This document shows, piece after piece, positions 1-8,004 of a DNA stretch of 11,776 nucleotides. The number at the start of each line of letters is the position of its first letter. Within the stretch, counting starts at the first letter, position 1. Where the stretch lies: the NCBI GenBank assembly GCA_945787625.1, contig CALZJL010000020.1, forward strand, positions 1 through 11,776, given 5' to 3'. The translations under genes were made by a program, and so were the position numbers. The notes beneath the pieces were generated by a model that worked only from the letters and a program-made list of their open reading frames with translations, ran no database searches and had not been told where the DNA came from. The stretch comes from an uncultured Prevotellaceae bacterium. Lineage in GTDB: Bacteria; Bacteroidota; Bacteroidia; Bacteroidales; Bacteroidaceae.

Positions 1-34
1 TTTTGTCATTCTGTCATACTGTCATTTGTCATTC
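1..34. repeat. TGTCAT-type degenerate array, copy A
   Basis: Four tandem units of 7-8 bp built on TGTCAT(T/A)C occupy positions 4-34. The whole 34-bp block is repeated without mismatch at 7898-7931. The block lies downstream of the minus-strand lipoprotein gene. The window edge cuts it, so its full length is unknown. Function is unknown. Confidence 0.8.
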
Positions 35-54
35 AGTTGTCAAGACTAAGACCT

Positions 55-86
55 CAAAACCTTACAACCTCAAAACCTTATAACCT
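55..86. repeat. 8-bp AACCT array, copy A
   Basis: Four consecutive 8-bp units (caaaacct, tacaacct, caaaacct, tataacct) lie just beyond the stop codon of the minus-strand lipoprotein gene. The same unit forms an array at 8005-8044, again directly beyond the stop of a minus-strand gene. The stretch 35-54 links this array to the TGTCAT block and is also conserved, with a few mismatches, at 7932-7951. There is no obvious terminator hairpin. Confidence 0.75.
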
Positions 87-102
87 AAAAAATAACCTTA
101 AT

Positions 103-519
103 CTATTTCTCAACCTGATAATTATCCTCAGCCCATATCTCCTGCATTTCCGTTACGTTGATAGCCTTGACGAGAGCTGACGTATCAGCATTTACCACGA
201 TACAGAAACGATCCGTAAAGTTGCGCAAGCTGCCCAAGATAGTCGCCTCACGTCCAGAGAGCTCATCAGACTTGCTCAGATACAGCGTATCGCCAGCCTC
301 CGTGACAAATTCAACCGAACTCATAGCCGTTCCCTCGCCGAGATGCCCCCAAATAGCATCGTCAGGCGCAACGACAACCAGCAAAGTGTCATGAACAACG
401 GAGACAGAGTCTTTCTCATCAGAAGGGACCACCCCCGACTGCTCATGCTTGTTGCAAGCAGCCAAAGATATAATAAGGAAGGCCACAAAGCCCCACATTT
501 TCAAGACATTCTTCTTCAT
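103..519 (-). CDS. Small lipoprotein of unknown function
   Basis: This 138-residue protein is predicted to be exported and lipidated. It starts with a basic MKK tract, a hydrophobic segment at about residues 8-20 and a lipobox (L19-A20-A21-C22), so Cys22 should be the lipid-bearing residue. A low-complexity linker follows to about residue 40, then a compact domain with a possible beta-rich core (LLVVV 46-50, DTLYLS 77-82) and a Trp near the C-terminus. The frame is open up to 573, but that start lies upstream of the likely -7 element at 551-558, and only the start at 519 places the signal peptide at the N-terminus. I do not recognise the domain. It is transcribed away from the divergent antiporter gene. 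Cellular location is well supported; function is unknown. Confidence 0.8.
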   Translation of the reverse strand: MKKNVLKMWGFVAFLIISLAACNKHEQSGVVPSDEKDSVSVVHDTLLVVVAPDDAIWGHLGEGTAMSSVEFVTEAGDTLYLSKSDELSGREATILGSLRNFTDRFCIVVNADTSALVKAINVTEMQEIWAEDNYQVEK

Positions 520-550
520 AAAGAGCAAAGTCCATTTTATTATTATAGTG

Positions 551-558
551 CAAAGGTA
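551..558 (-). promoter_or_regulatory. Bacteroidetes-type -7 element for the lipoprotein gene
   Basis: On the minus strand this reads TACCTTTG, a perfect match to TAnnTTTG, about 31 bp upstream of the start at 519. No convincing -33 TTTG element stands at the usual distance. The element decides the start codon, because the longer open frame begins upstream of it. Confidence 0.6.
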
Positions 559-643
559 GTGTTTTTTCTGCATATCATGTAGGATTTTTCTCTTAAATTA
601 ACAAAAAAATCCCTAAGTCGCAGAGAATATCCCATATTTTATG

Positions 644-651
644 TAATTTTG
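644..651 (+). promoter_or_regulatory. Bacteroidetes-type -7 element for the antiporter gene
   Basis: TAATTTTG matches TAnnTTTG and lies 28 bp upstream of the ATG at 680. No clear -33 element is visible. A purine-rich AAGGA at 672-676 may act as a ribosome binding site, although only 3 bp separate it from the start codon. Confidence 0.55.
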
Positions 652-679
652 CCGAAGAATATTACACAGACAAGGATTC

Positions 680-1627
680 ATGATACTCAACCTCCTCCTG
701 CTCGTAGCAGGCATCGCGCTTGTGATATGGGGCGCAGACAGATTTACCGACTCAGCCTCAAACGTAGCACGCCGCTGGAACGTCAGCGAGCTCGTCATCG
801 GACTAACCATCGTAGCCCTCGGCACGAGCCTTCCAGAATTCGTCGTCAGCGTGATAAGCTCATTCCAAGGAAGCGGAGACATGAGCGTAGGCAACATCGT
901 AGGCAGCAACATTTTCAACACCTTAGTCATAATAGGCACCTCAGCCGCAGTCGCCCCCATGATAGTCAGCCGAGGCATATTGCATCGCGACATACCAATG
1001 AGCATAGGAGCCTCCATACTCCTCTTCGCCCTATGTCACGACGGCAAGCTCGACCGATGGGCATCAATAATACTCCTCATGTGCTTCAGCCTGTTTATGG
1101 GCTACACCTACTACATAGCCCGACACAGCAAGCAATCGCAAGACGAAGCCACGCTTGCCCAGCAAGCCCCGAAGGGGTGGGGTAGTATAACCCTCTGGCT
1201 CACAGTAGGCATAGGCTGTCTTGTAGGAGGAGGACAAATGCTCGTAGGCAGCGCCACAGACATAGCCCTCAGACTCGGCATGAGCGAGCGCATAGTCGGT
1301 CTGACCATACTTGCCGCGGGTACCTCCCTCCCCGAACTCGCCACCAGCATCGTCGCAGCCCGCAAGGGGAGTGCAGGCCTCGCACTCGGCAACGCATTAG
1401 GCAGCAACCTCTTCAACATCTACTTCGTACTCGGCGTATGCTCGATGATAAACCCCATGCAAATCAGCGGAATCAGCATACTCGACTGGATCACACTCAT
1501 CTCCGGCGGCATACTCCTTCTCCTCGTATCCCTACGCAACAAGATAAACCGCGTCGGCGGCATTCTCCTCACGCTGGGCTACCTGCTCTACATGAGCCTG
1601 CTGCTCATTGGCCAAGGGAACGCTTGA
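680..1627 (+). CDS. Na+/Ca2+ antiporter, CaCA family (YrbG-like)
   Basis: This 315-residue inner-membrane protein is predicted to exchange Na+ (or H+) for Ca2+. It has the internal duplication that defines the CaCA superfamily. The alpha-1 repeat contains GTSLPE (48-53) and GNIVGSNIFN (71-80); the alpha-2 repeat contains GTSLPE (214-219) and GNALGSNLFN (237-246). The acidic residues in both GTSLPE motifs (E53, E219) correspond to the ion-binding glutamates of the family. Hydrophobic segments run throughout, with a polar cytoplasmic-type loop at about 147-168 between the two halves. The length is normal for bacterial YrbG-type members. It is monocistronic, and its last 23 bp overlap the end of the convergent gene. 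Ion specificity cannot be read from the sequence alone. Confidence 0.93.
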   Translation: MILNLLLLVAGIALVIWGADRFTDSASNVARRWNVSELVIGLTIVALGTSLPEFVVSVISSFQGSGDMSVGNIVGSNIFNTLVIIGTSAAVAPMIVSRGILHRDIPMSIGASILLFALCHDGKLDRWASIILLMCFSLFMGYTYYIARHSKQSQDEATLAQQAPKGWGSITLWLTVGIGCLVGGGQMLVGSATDIALRLGMSERIVGLTILAAGTSLPELATSIVAARKGSAGLALGNALGSNLFNIYFVLGVCSMINPMQISGISILDWITLISGGILLLLVSLRNKINRVGGILLTLGYLLYMSLLLIGQGNA

Positions 1628-2045
1628 AATTGAAAACCTGACCGACCTTGACAAGCTTCTTCTTGTTCGCCACACGCTTCATCACCATCTGTCCCTCCAA
1701 TTTGAGAGAATACGTAGAGTCAGAATCCGCCGTAAGCAAAGCCTGCTGCGTCTCGCTCCCCAGGTCGTTGCTCAAGCGGACAGAAGCCTTGTTTTCGCCC
1801 AGAATCCTGAACGAAGTCACCACCCAAGTTCCATAGAGCGACTCACTTGACCTGCCGCACATATACCCCGCCATCGGTCCATACATCTCCATGCCAGGCA
1901 CCACCACACTCTCCCCCACAAGATCAATCGTGAGAGAGACCCCCTGCCCGGCATCATAAAGAGCAACTTTCCAAGGCTCGGCAGCATCAGCCCTCAAAAC
2001 GCCACAAAGCGCCAATATAGCCAAAAACGAACATCTGCGAATCAT
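1605..2045 (-). CDS. Small secreted protein of unknown function
   Basis: This 146-residue protein has a signal peptide: RR near the N-terminus, a hydrophobic core at about 7-18, and an ADA-type cleavage site near residue 22. There is no lipobox, so a soluble periplasmic or secreted product is likely. The mature part (about 124 residues) contains a possible small beta-barrel-like pattern of alternating strands (VSLTIDL, GTWVVTSFRIL, ASVRLS, TYSLKLEGQMVMKRV) and a basic tail (KKK 128-130). I do not recognise the family. The start is supported by a -7 element 23 bp upstream at 2068-2075. Its 3' end overlaps the antiporter gene tail-to-tail by 23 bp. Confidence 0.72.
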   Translation of the reverse strand: MIRRCSFLAILALCGVLRADAAEPWKVALYDAGQGVSLTIDLVGESVVVPGMEMYGPMAGYMCGRSSESLYGTWVVTSFRILGENKASVRLSNDLGSETQQALLTADSDSTYSLKLEGQMVMKRVANKKKLVKVGQVFNFKRSLGQ

Positions 2046-2067
2046 AATAATATCATATTTTGTAAGG

Positions 2068-2075
2068 CAAAGTTA
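2068..2075 (-). promoter_or_regulatory. Bacteroidetes-type -7 element for the small secreted protein
   Basis: The minus strand reads TAACTTTG, matching TAnnTTTG, 23 bp upstream of the start at 2045. A TTTG at 2090-2093 is too close (14 bp) to be a standard -33 element. The gap 2046-2199 thus holds two divergent promoters. Confidence 0.55.
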
Positions 2076-2138
2076 TTAAAAGCACCTCACAAAAAGAACA
2101 TTTGTCAAGAAATTAACGATTTTTTAGAGAAAAATTTG

Positions 2139-2146
2139 TATCTTTG
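2139..2146 (+). promoter_or_regulatory. Bacteroidetes-type -7 element for the glycogen genes
   Basis: TATCTTTG followed by CACG is a textbook Bacteroidetes -7 element. It predicts a transcript start near 2153 and a leader of about 47 nt before the ATG at 2200. The leader is A-rich with no strong Shine-Dalgarno sequence, typical of this phylum. No clear -33 TTTG lies at 19-21 bp. Confidence 0.7.
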
Positions 2147-2199
2147 CACGCGAAAAACGGCAAAAAGAGCCCAACAAAACAACAAAAAGGCATAAAAAC

Positions 2200-3882
2200 A
2201 TGGCAAAGAAACAAAAGACTCCCGACTACATCATCGAATCAAGCTGGGAGGTATGCAATAAAGTAGGAGGCATCTACACAGTCCTTTCCACACGCGCCAA
2301 GACCCTCCAGGACGCGATGCCCGACAAAATCCTCTTCATAGGTCCCGATTTCTGGGCAGGCAAAGACAATCCCCTCTTCATCGAAGACAAGAAACAATGG
2401 AAGACCTGGACTAAGAAAGCCGCCGACGAAGGACTCGTCATACGCACAGGCCGCTGGAATATCCCCGGACAGCCCCAAGTAGTCCTCGTAGACTTCAAGC
2501 CATACTTCGAAATTCGCGACCAGCTCTACGCCAATCTCTGGGAATACGCCCAAGTAAACAGCATGAACGGCTACGGCGACTACGACGAAGCCAACATGTT
2601 CTCATACGCAGCAGCCCTCGTTGTCGAAAGCTTTTACCGCCACAACCTCGCCAAGACCAGCAGCAACGTAATCTATCAGGCACACGAATGGATGACCTGC
2701 CTCGGAGCCATGTATATCCAGCAGCACGTCCCCCAAATAGCCACCATCTTCACCACCCACGCCACCACCATAGGCCGCAGCATAGCCGGCAACGGCAAGC
2801 CCCTCTACGACTACCTCTGGTGCTACAACGGCACACAGATGTCGCAAGAGCTCAACGTCGAAGCCAAACACAGCCTTGAGCGCGAGACAGCCCGCCTCGT
2901 AGACTGCTTTACCACCGTAAGCCAAGTCACAGGCCGCGAATGCCAAGAACTCCTCGACAAGAAATGCGACGCCATACTCCCCAACGGTTTCGAAGCTGAC
3001 TTCGTCCCCAAAGGAACAGCCTTTGCCAAGACACGCAAAGCAGCCCGCGAGCGCATTTTCAACATCGCCAACGCCCTCACAGGCCTCAAGTTTGACGACA
3101 ACACCCTCATCGTAGCCACCAGCGGCCGCTACGAATTTAAAAACAAAGGCATCGACGTCTTCCTCGAAGCCATGAACCGCTCCCTGCGCAACGACCGCCT
3201 CAACCAGCAAGTACTCGCTCTCGTCCAAGTCCCAGCATGGGTAGGACACCCACGCCAAGACCTCGCCCAACGAGTTCGAGACCTCGACAGCAAGCAAGTC
3301 GAGCCCCAGTCCTACACCACAGCCCTTGAGCGTCCTATCATCACCCACGACCTCCACAACATGGACAGCGACAGCGTCACAGGCATGCTCAAATACTTCA
3401 ATATGTGGAATCGCCCCGAAGACAAAGTCAAGGTCATCTTCATTCCCTGCTATCTCGACGGCAAAGACGGCATCTTCGACCGCACATACTACGACCTGCT
3501 CATCGGCAACGACCTCTCAGTCTATCCCTCATACTACGAGCCATGGGGCTACACCCCCCTTGAGAGCGTAGCCTTCAGCATACCCTGCGTCACCACCAGC
3601 CTCTCAGGCTTCGGAATGTGGGCCGACAGCTACTGCGAAGGCCACTCCACCATCACCCAAGGCGTAGAAGTCATCGAGCGCAACGACTACAACTACAGCG
3701 AAGTCGCCGACCGCATCAAAGACGTCGTAGCAGCCTATGCCAGCATGAGCGACGACGAGCGTCAGGCAGCACGCAAAGCCGCCCACAAGCTCTCGCAGAA
3801 AGCCCTCTGGAAGAACTTCATCAAATACTACTACGAAGCCTACGACATAGCCCTCGCCAAGCGAGATGAGAGGTGTAGGTAG
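2200..3882 (+). CDS. Glycogen synthase, GT3 family
   Basis: This 560-residue cytosolic enzyme is predicted to transfer glucose from a nucleotide sugar to the growing alpha-1,4-glucan of glycogen. It is the fungal/animal type (GT3), not the bacterial GlgA (GT5) type. Diagnostic stretches are ESSWEVCNKVGGIYTVL (13-29, donor-binding glycine loop), HEW (162-164), TIFTTHATTIGR (182-193), GRYEFKNKGIDVF (309-321, nearly identical to yeast glycogen synthase as I recall it) and YYEPWGYTPLE (445-455). The last contains the paired glutamates E447 and E455 in the E-x7-E arrangement expected at the active site. It is much shorter than the roughly 700-residue eukaryotic enzymes, mainly because the C-terminal regulatory extension is absent. 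The gene precedes the phosphorylase by 186 bp, and its TAG stop lies within the first repeat of that spacer. Donor preference (UDP- or ADP-glucose) is not determined. Confidence 0.94.
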   Translation: MAKKQKTPDYIIESSWEVCNKVGGIYTVLSTRAKTLQDAMPDKILFIGPDFWAGKDNPLFIEDKKQWKTWTKKAADEGLVIRTGRWNIPGQPQVVLVDFKPYFEIRDQLYANLWEYAQVNSMNGYGDYDEANMFSYAAALVVESFYRHNLAKTSSNVIYQAHEWMTCLGAMYIQQHVPQIATIFTTHATTIGRSIAGNGKPLYDYLWCYNGTQMSQELNVEAKHSLERETARLVDCFTTVSQVTGRECQELLDKKCDAILPNGFEADFVPKGTAFAKTRKAARERIFNIANALTGLKFDDNTLIVATSGRYEFKNKGIDVFLEAMNRSLRNDRLNQQVLALVQVPAWVGHPRQDLAQRVRDLDSKQVEPQSYTTALERPIITHDLHNMDSDSVTGMLKYFNMWNRPEDKVKVIFIPCYLDGKDGIFDRTYYDLLIGNDLSVYPSYYEPWGYTPLESVAFSIPCVTTSLSGFGMWADSYCEGHSTITQGVEVIERNDYNYSEVADRIKDVVAAYASMSDDERQAARKAAHKLSQKALWKNFIKYYYEAYDIALAKRDERCR

Positions 3883-4045
3883 TTGTTTGGTTATTTTGTT
3901 GTTTGGTTATTTAGTTGGTTCTAACGACTTCTGTGAACAACCGACAGGAGAACAATCAACAAGAGATTCAACCAACAAGAGAACCAACCAAACAACAAAG
4001 ATCCAACCAAACAACTAAATAACAATAAATCCAAAACAACAAAAA
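3880..4045. repeat. Nested inverted-repeat, low-complexity spacer between glycogen genes
   Basis: The left half is G/T-rich (GTTGTTTGGTT units) and the right half is its A/C-rich complement. Perfect pairs include 3880-3891 with 4006-4017 (12 bp), 3898-3908 with 3986-3996 (11 bp) and 3914-3922 with 3980-3988 (9 bp). The last two partly compete for 3986-3988. The central part, 3923-3979, is less repetitive. In mRNA this could form a long stem between the two cistrons. The same unit recurs upstream of prs at 7710-7893. No TAnnTTTG element for an internal promoter is visible. Confidence 0.75.
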
Positions 4046-4068
4046 TACATAATAAATATTAATCAGTT

Positions 4069-6633
4069 ATGAAGATTAAAGCAAGCAACGCCAACGCAGC
4101 CGCTTGGAAGAACGTCTCAGCCAAGAGCAACGTTCCAGCCGAGCTGTCAAAGTTGAACGAACTGGCTCACAACATGTGGTGGGCCTGGAATCACGACGCA
4201 CGCAGTCTCTTCCAGCACATGGACGAAGACCTCTACGCCGAGTGCGGACAGAACCCTGTACTGATGCTTGAGCGTCTCTCACACGAGAAGATGGAAGCCA
4301 TAGCAAAAGACAAGGCCATCGTCAAGAAGATGAACGACGTCTACGCCCAGTTCCGCGCATACATGGACGTCGAGCCCGACAAGAACCGCGCCTCAGTAGC
4401 CTATCTCTGCATGGAGTACGGTCTGAACCAGGTCCTCAAGATCTACTCAGGCGGTCTCGGCATTCTCGCCGGCGACTACATCAAAGAAGCCTCAGACTCA
4501 AACGTCGACATGTGCGCCGTAGGCTTCCTCTACCGCTACGGCTATTTCACCCAGACCCTCAGCATGGACGGTCAGCAGATAGCCAACTATGAAGCCCAGG
4601 ACTTCCACTCACTCCCCATAGAGCAGCAGCTCAACGCCGACGGCACCCCGATGGTAGTCGACGTCCCCTATATGAACTACCACGTACACGCCTACGTATG
4701 GCGCGTCAACGTAGGTCGTGTCAAGCTCTACCTTCTCGACACCGACAACGAGCTCAACTCCGAGTTTGACCGCTCCATCACCCACGCCCTCTACGGCGGC
4801 GACTGGGAAAACCGACTCAAGCAAGAGATACTCCTCGGCATCGGCGGCGTGCTCCTGCTCAAGCAGCTCGGCATCAAGAAAGACGTATACCATTGCAACG
4901 AAGGCCACGCAGCCCTCTGCAACGTACAGCGTCTCGTAGACTACGTCAAGGAAGGCATGACCTTCACCCAAGCCCTTGAGCTCGTACGCGTCAGCTCGCT
5001 CTACACCGTACACACCCCCGTACCCGCAGGCCACGACTACTTCGACGAAGCCCTCTTCTCAAAATACATGAGCGGCTATCCCAGTATGCTCGGCATCAGC
5101 TGGGACGAATTCATCGGCATGGGTCGCATGAACCCCGACGACAAGGGCGAGCGTTTCTGCATGTCAACTTTCGCCTGCAACACCTGTCAGGAAGTCAACG
5201 GCGTCAGCTGGCTCCACGGCGAAGTATCAAAGAAGATGTTCGCCGGCATCTGGAACGGCTACTTCCCCGAAGAAAGCCACGTAGGCTACGTCACCAACGG
5301 CGTACACTTCCCAACATGGTGTGCCAACGAATGGCGCAAACTCTACGCCAAGCACTTTGACGCCAACCACCTCTACGACCAGTCAAACGAAGAAATCTGG
5401 CACGGCATCTACAACGTCAGCGACGAAGAAATCTGGAAGACTCGCATGGCCCTCAAGACCAAGCTCGTCGACTACATCCGCGCCCAGTTCCGCGAGTCAT
5501 GGCTCAAGAACCAAGGCGATCCCTCACGCGTAGTCAACCTCATGGAGAAGATCAACCCCAACGCCCTCCTCATCGGCTTTGGACGCCGCTTCGCCACCTA
5601 CAAGCGCGCACACCTCCTCTTCACCGACCTTGAGCGTCTTGAGAAGATCGTCAACAACCCCAACTATCCCGTACAGTTCCTCTACACAGGTAAGGCACAC
5701 CCAGCCGACGGCGCAGGTCAAGGCCTCATCAAGCGCATCTACGAAATCAGCCAGATGCCCCAGTTCCTCGGCAAGATCATCTTCCTTGAGAACTACGACA
5801 TGCAGCTCGCCCGTCGCCTCGTATCGGGCGTCGACATCTGGATGAACACCCCGACCCGTCCGCTCGAAGCTTCAGGTACATCAGGCGAGAAAGCCGAGAT
5901 GAACGGCGTAGTCAACCTCTCCGTCCTTGACGGCTGGTGGTACGAAGGCTACCGCGAAGGAGCTGGCTATGCCCTCACCGCCAAGCGCACATACCAGAAC
6001 CAGGCACACCAGGATCAGCTCGACGCAGCCACCATCTACAATATGCTCGAGAACGAGATCATGCCACTCTACTATGCACGCAACGCCAAAGGCTTCAGCA
6101 CAGGCTGGGTAAAAGTCATCAAGAACTCAATCGCCCAGATCGCCCCACACTACACCATGAAGCGTCAGCTCGACGACTACTACACCCGCTTCTACAACCC
6201 ACTCCGCGACCGCGGCAACAAGCTTCGTGCCAACGACAACAAGCTCGCCAAGGAGATAGCCCAGTGGAAGGAAACCGTAGCCGAGCGTTGGGACGCCATC
6301 AACGTAGTCTCAATGGACAAGTGTGAAGACATGATCAACGGTCAGGTAGAAGCCGGCAAGACCTACAAAGTCAAGATTGTAGTCGACGAAGCCGGACTCG
6401 ACGACGCAGTAGGCATCGAGCTCGTCACAATCCGTACCGACAAAGACGGTCAGGACAAGATCTACAGCGTAGAGCAGTTTGAAGTGACAGGCCGCGACGG
6501 CAACAAGTTCACCTTCGAAGGCACACACAACCTCGACAACGCCGGCAGCTACAAGGTAGCCTACCGCATGTATCCCAAGAACGAGAACCTCCCACACCGT
6601 CAGGACTTCTGCTACGTGAAGTGGTTCATCTGA
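4069..6633 (+). CDS. glgP: Alpha-glucan (glycogen) phosphorylase, GT35
   Basis: This 854-residue cytosolic PLP enzyme is predicted to release glucose-1-phosphate from the non-reducing ends of glycogen or maltodextrin. It belongs to the alpha-glucan phosphorylase subfamily with an N-terminal DUF3417 domain (about 15-110, containing [15 protein letters not shown]). The phosphorylase core follows with YLCMEYGLN and [13 protein letters not shown] (about 111-140) and the PLP segment [17 protein letters not shown], in which K608 is the expected PLP-binding lysine. Many subfamily members have Met where this protein has Glu607. A C-terminal beta-rich region (about 750-854) is usual for the subfamily. 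The length is normal. It follows the glycogen synthase on the same strand, probably as one transcript modulated by the repetitive spacer, and an intrinsic terminator lies 28 bp after its stop. Reading start: the ATG at 4069 is preceded by an AT-rich leader without a Shine-Dalgarno sequence. Confidence 0.94.
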   Translation: MKIKASNANAAAWKNVSAKSNVPAELSKLNELAHNMWWAWNHDARSLFQHMDEDLYAECGQNPVLMLERLSHEKMEAIAKDKAIVKKMNDVYAQFRAYMDVEPDKNRASVAYLCMEYGLNQVLKIYSGGLGILAGDYIKEASDSNVDMCAVGFLYRYGYFTQTLSMDGQQIANYEAQDFHSLPIEQQLNADGTPMVVDVPYMNYHVHAYVWRVNVGRVKLYLLDTDNELNSEFDRSITHALYGGDWENRLKQEILLGIGGVLLLKQLGIKKDVYHCNEGHAALCNVQRLVDYVKEGMTFTQALELVRVSSLYTVHTPVPAGHDYFDEALFSKYMSGYPSMLGISWDEFIGMGRMNPDDKGERFCMSTFACNTCQEVNGVSWLHGEVSKKMFAGIWNGYFPEESHVGYVTNGVHFPTWCANEWRKLYAKHFDANHLYDQSNEEIWHGIYNVSDEEIWKTRMALKTKLVDYIRAQFRESWLKNQGDPSRVVNLMEKINPNALLIGFGRRFATYKRAHLLFTDLERLEKIVNNPNYPVQFLYTGKAHPADGAGQGLIKRIYEISQMPQFLGKIIFLENYDMQLARRLVSGVDIWMNTPTRPLEASGTSGEKAEMNGVVNLSVLDGWWYEGYREGAGYALTAKRTYQNQAHQDQLDAATIYNMLENEIMPLYYARNAKGFSTGWVKVIKNSIAQIAPHYTMKRQLDDYYTRFYNPLRDRGNKLRANDNKLAKEIAQWKETVAERWDAINVVSMDKCEDMINGQVEAGKTYKVKIVVDEAGLDDAVGIELVTIRTDKDGQDKIYSVEQFEVTGRDGNKFTFEGTHNLDNAGSYKVAYRMYPKNENLPHRQDFCYVKWFI

Positions 6634-6661
6634 TAAGTTGACAGAAAATCAAATACGAAAG

Positions 6662-6696
6662 AAAAGCTCCCCACATCAAAAGTGAGGAGCTTTTTT
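6662..6696. terminator. Intrinsic terminator, probably bidirectional
   Basis: AAAAGCTCC (6662-6670) and CAC (6672-6674) pair with GTG (6682-6684) and GGAGCTTTT (6686-6694), with one C-A mismatch and a 7-nt loop. Six T's follow on the plus strand. On the minus strand the stem is followed by a T-rich tract, so it can also end the prs transcript, whose stop lies about 70 bp away. It ends the glycogen gene pair. Confidence 0.9.
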
Positions 6697-6766
6697 GTGC
6701 GTGAGTGCGAAGCACGAGAGACAAACACCAAATCAAGTTAAATCCCCCGTCATCAAGCAGACAAAA

Positions 6767-7702
6767 TCAGAGCAGATACTGACTAGAGATACTCTCGCAG
6801 TCCTCCACACGCTTGATAGTATTCGCCAGCAGCTCAGCAATAGAAAGCTGCTTCACCTTTGCGCAATTGCCATGATAAGGAATAGAGTCAGTAAAAATCA
6901 TCTCCTCGATAGCACTCTCAGCCACACGGCTGTCAGCAGGTCCCGACATGATACAATGGCTTGCCAGAGCACGTACACTCTTAGCCCCCTTCTCCTTGAG
7001 CAAGTCAGCAGCCTTCGTGATAGTACCCGCCGTATCCACCATATCGTCGATCAGCACCACGTTAGCCCCCTCCACATCTCCTATGACCTCCATGTGAGCA
7101 ATCTCGTTAGCCTTCTTGCGCGTCTTGTTGCACATCACCATAGGGCAGTTCAGGTACTTAGCATACGAACTAGCACGCTTCGATCCACCCACATCAGGCG
7201 TAGCGATGACGAGGTTGTCCAGCTTGAGCGACTCCAAATAGGGCAAGAGCACGCTACTGCCATATAGATGATCCACAGGGACGTTAAAGAAGCCCTGCTC
7301 CTGGTCAGCATGCAAATCCATAGTAATCAAGCGAGAGATGCCAGCCACCGACAGCATATCAGCCACCAGCTTTGCAGCAATACTCACACGCGGCTTAGAC
7401 TTACGATCCTGACGAGCCCAGCCGAAATAAGGAATCACAGCATTCACCGTACGCGCGCTCGCACGCTTGGCTGCATCAATCATCAGCAGCAACTCCATCA
7501 GATTGTCAGCCGAAGGGAAAGTGCTCTGCACGAGATACACATCCTTGCCGCGGATGCTCTCCTCGAAACAAATCTCAAACTCACCGTCAGCAAACCTTGT
7601 CACAGACATGTCGCCCAGTTCGCACCCCAGTTTCTCGCAGATTTTCACAGCCAGATATCGCGTGGCTGTACCAGAGAATACCTTAATCTCGTTGTTAGAC
7701 AT
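6767..7702 (-). CDS. prs: Ribose-phosphate pyrophosphokinase (PRPP synthetase)
   Basis: This 311-residue cytosolic enzyme makes PRPP from ribose 5-phosphate and ATP for purine, pyrimidine, histidine, tryptophan and NAD synthesis. The length is that of class I enzymes. Visible motifs are FADGEFEI (37-44), PYFGWARQDRKSKPR (91-105, flexible ATP-binding loop), the metal-binding DLHADQEQGFF (129-139), PDVGGSKRA (169-177) and the PRPP-binding signature VVLIDDMVDTAGTI (215-228). The frame stays open for 68 more codons upstream, to 7906. That extension is only repeat-encoded Thr/Asn/Gln/Lys-rich sequence, so the ATG at 7702, which gives the family N-terminus, is the start. It is preceded by an unusual A/C-rich leader. 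No clear promoter element was found in the repeats, so read-through from the thiE-like gene upstream is possible. Confidence 0.96.
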   Translation of the reverse strand: MSNNEIKVFSGTATRYLAVKICEKLGCELGDMSVTRFADGEFEICFEESIRGKDVYLVQSTFPSADNLMELLLMIDAAKRASARTVNAVIPYFGWARQDRKSKPRVSIAAKLVADMLSVAGISRLITMDLHADQEQGFFNVPVDHLYGSSVLLPYLESLKLDNLVIATPDVGGSKRASSYAKYLNCPMVMCNKTRKKANEIAHMEVIGDVEGANVVLIDDMVDTAGTITKAADLLKEKGAKSVRALASHCIMSGPADSRVAESAIEEMIFTDSIPYHGNCAKVKQLSIAELLANTIKRVEDCESISSQYLL

Positions 7703-7709
7703 TTTTTTA

Positions 7710-7897
7710 TTTTGTTGTTTAGTTGTTTTGTTGGTTCTTTGTTGGCTTCGCCTTCGTTTCCTACGCTCGGCAGAGTAAGCAAGCTTTCTCTGCTCTCGCT
7801 TATCGGAAACGTTGTTTGGTTGGTTGTATTGTTGGGTTGTTGTTTTGTTGGTTCTTTGTTGTTTAGTTGTTTGGTTGGTTCTTTTGTTCGTTTGTCC
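7710..7897. repeat. Low-complexity TTGTTGTTTGGTT-type tract upstream of prs
   Basis: Degenerate units such as GTTGTTTGGTT, TTGTTGGTTCTT and TTTAGTTG fill most of this stretch on the plus strand. As the prs leader (minus strand) it reads as an A/C-rich, weakly structured tract. The same units occur between the two glycogen genes (3881-4022). The tract is interrupted by a distinct hairpin element at 7755-7811. No separate gene is supported here. Confidence 0.75.
7755..7811. repeat. Short palindromic element inside the prs leader
   Basis: CGTTTCC (7755-7761) is perfectly inverted as GGAAACG (7805-7811), and an inner pair GCAGAG (7770-7775) / CTCTGC (7788-7793) is nested inside. Base composition differs from the flanking G/T-rich tract, which suggests insertion of a REP-like unit. 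Only one copy is in this window. Confidence 0.6.
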
Positions 7898-7931
7898 TTT
7901 TGTCATTCTGTCATACTGTCATTTGTCATTC
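7898..7931. repeat. TGTCAT-type degenerate array, copy B
   Basis: This block is identical over all 34 bp to positions 1-34. It sits between the G/T-rich prs leader tract and the 8-bp AACCT array. Similarity to copy A continues with a few mismatches to about 7960. Confidence 0.85.
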
Positions 7932-8004
7932 TGTAGTCAAGACTAAAACCTCAGAACCTAACAAGCGAAGCGACCTAAAAACCTAAAAACCTCGCAAATA
8001 ACCT

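Noticed and set aside
520..573. Longer start for the lipoprotein gene
   Set aside because: It lies upstream of the -7 element at 551-558 and would bury the signal peptide 18 residues in.
649..1185. 178-codon plus-strand frame overlapping the antiporter
   Set aside because: It is an out-of-frame Arg/His/Pro-rich shadow of the antiporter, which has clear duplicated family motifs.
2602..3357. 251-codon open frame on the minus strand inside glycogen synthase
   Set aside because: It is a shadow of conserved GT3 sequence, with Gly/Val/Ala-rich composition and no promoter or start signal.
7703..7906. 68-codon N-terminal extension of prs
   Set aside because: The extension encodes only repeat-derived Thr/Asn/Gln/Lys sequence, while the normal family N-terminus begins at 7702.
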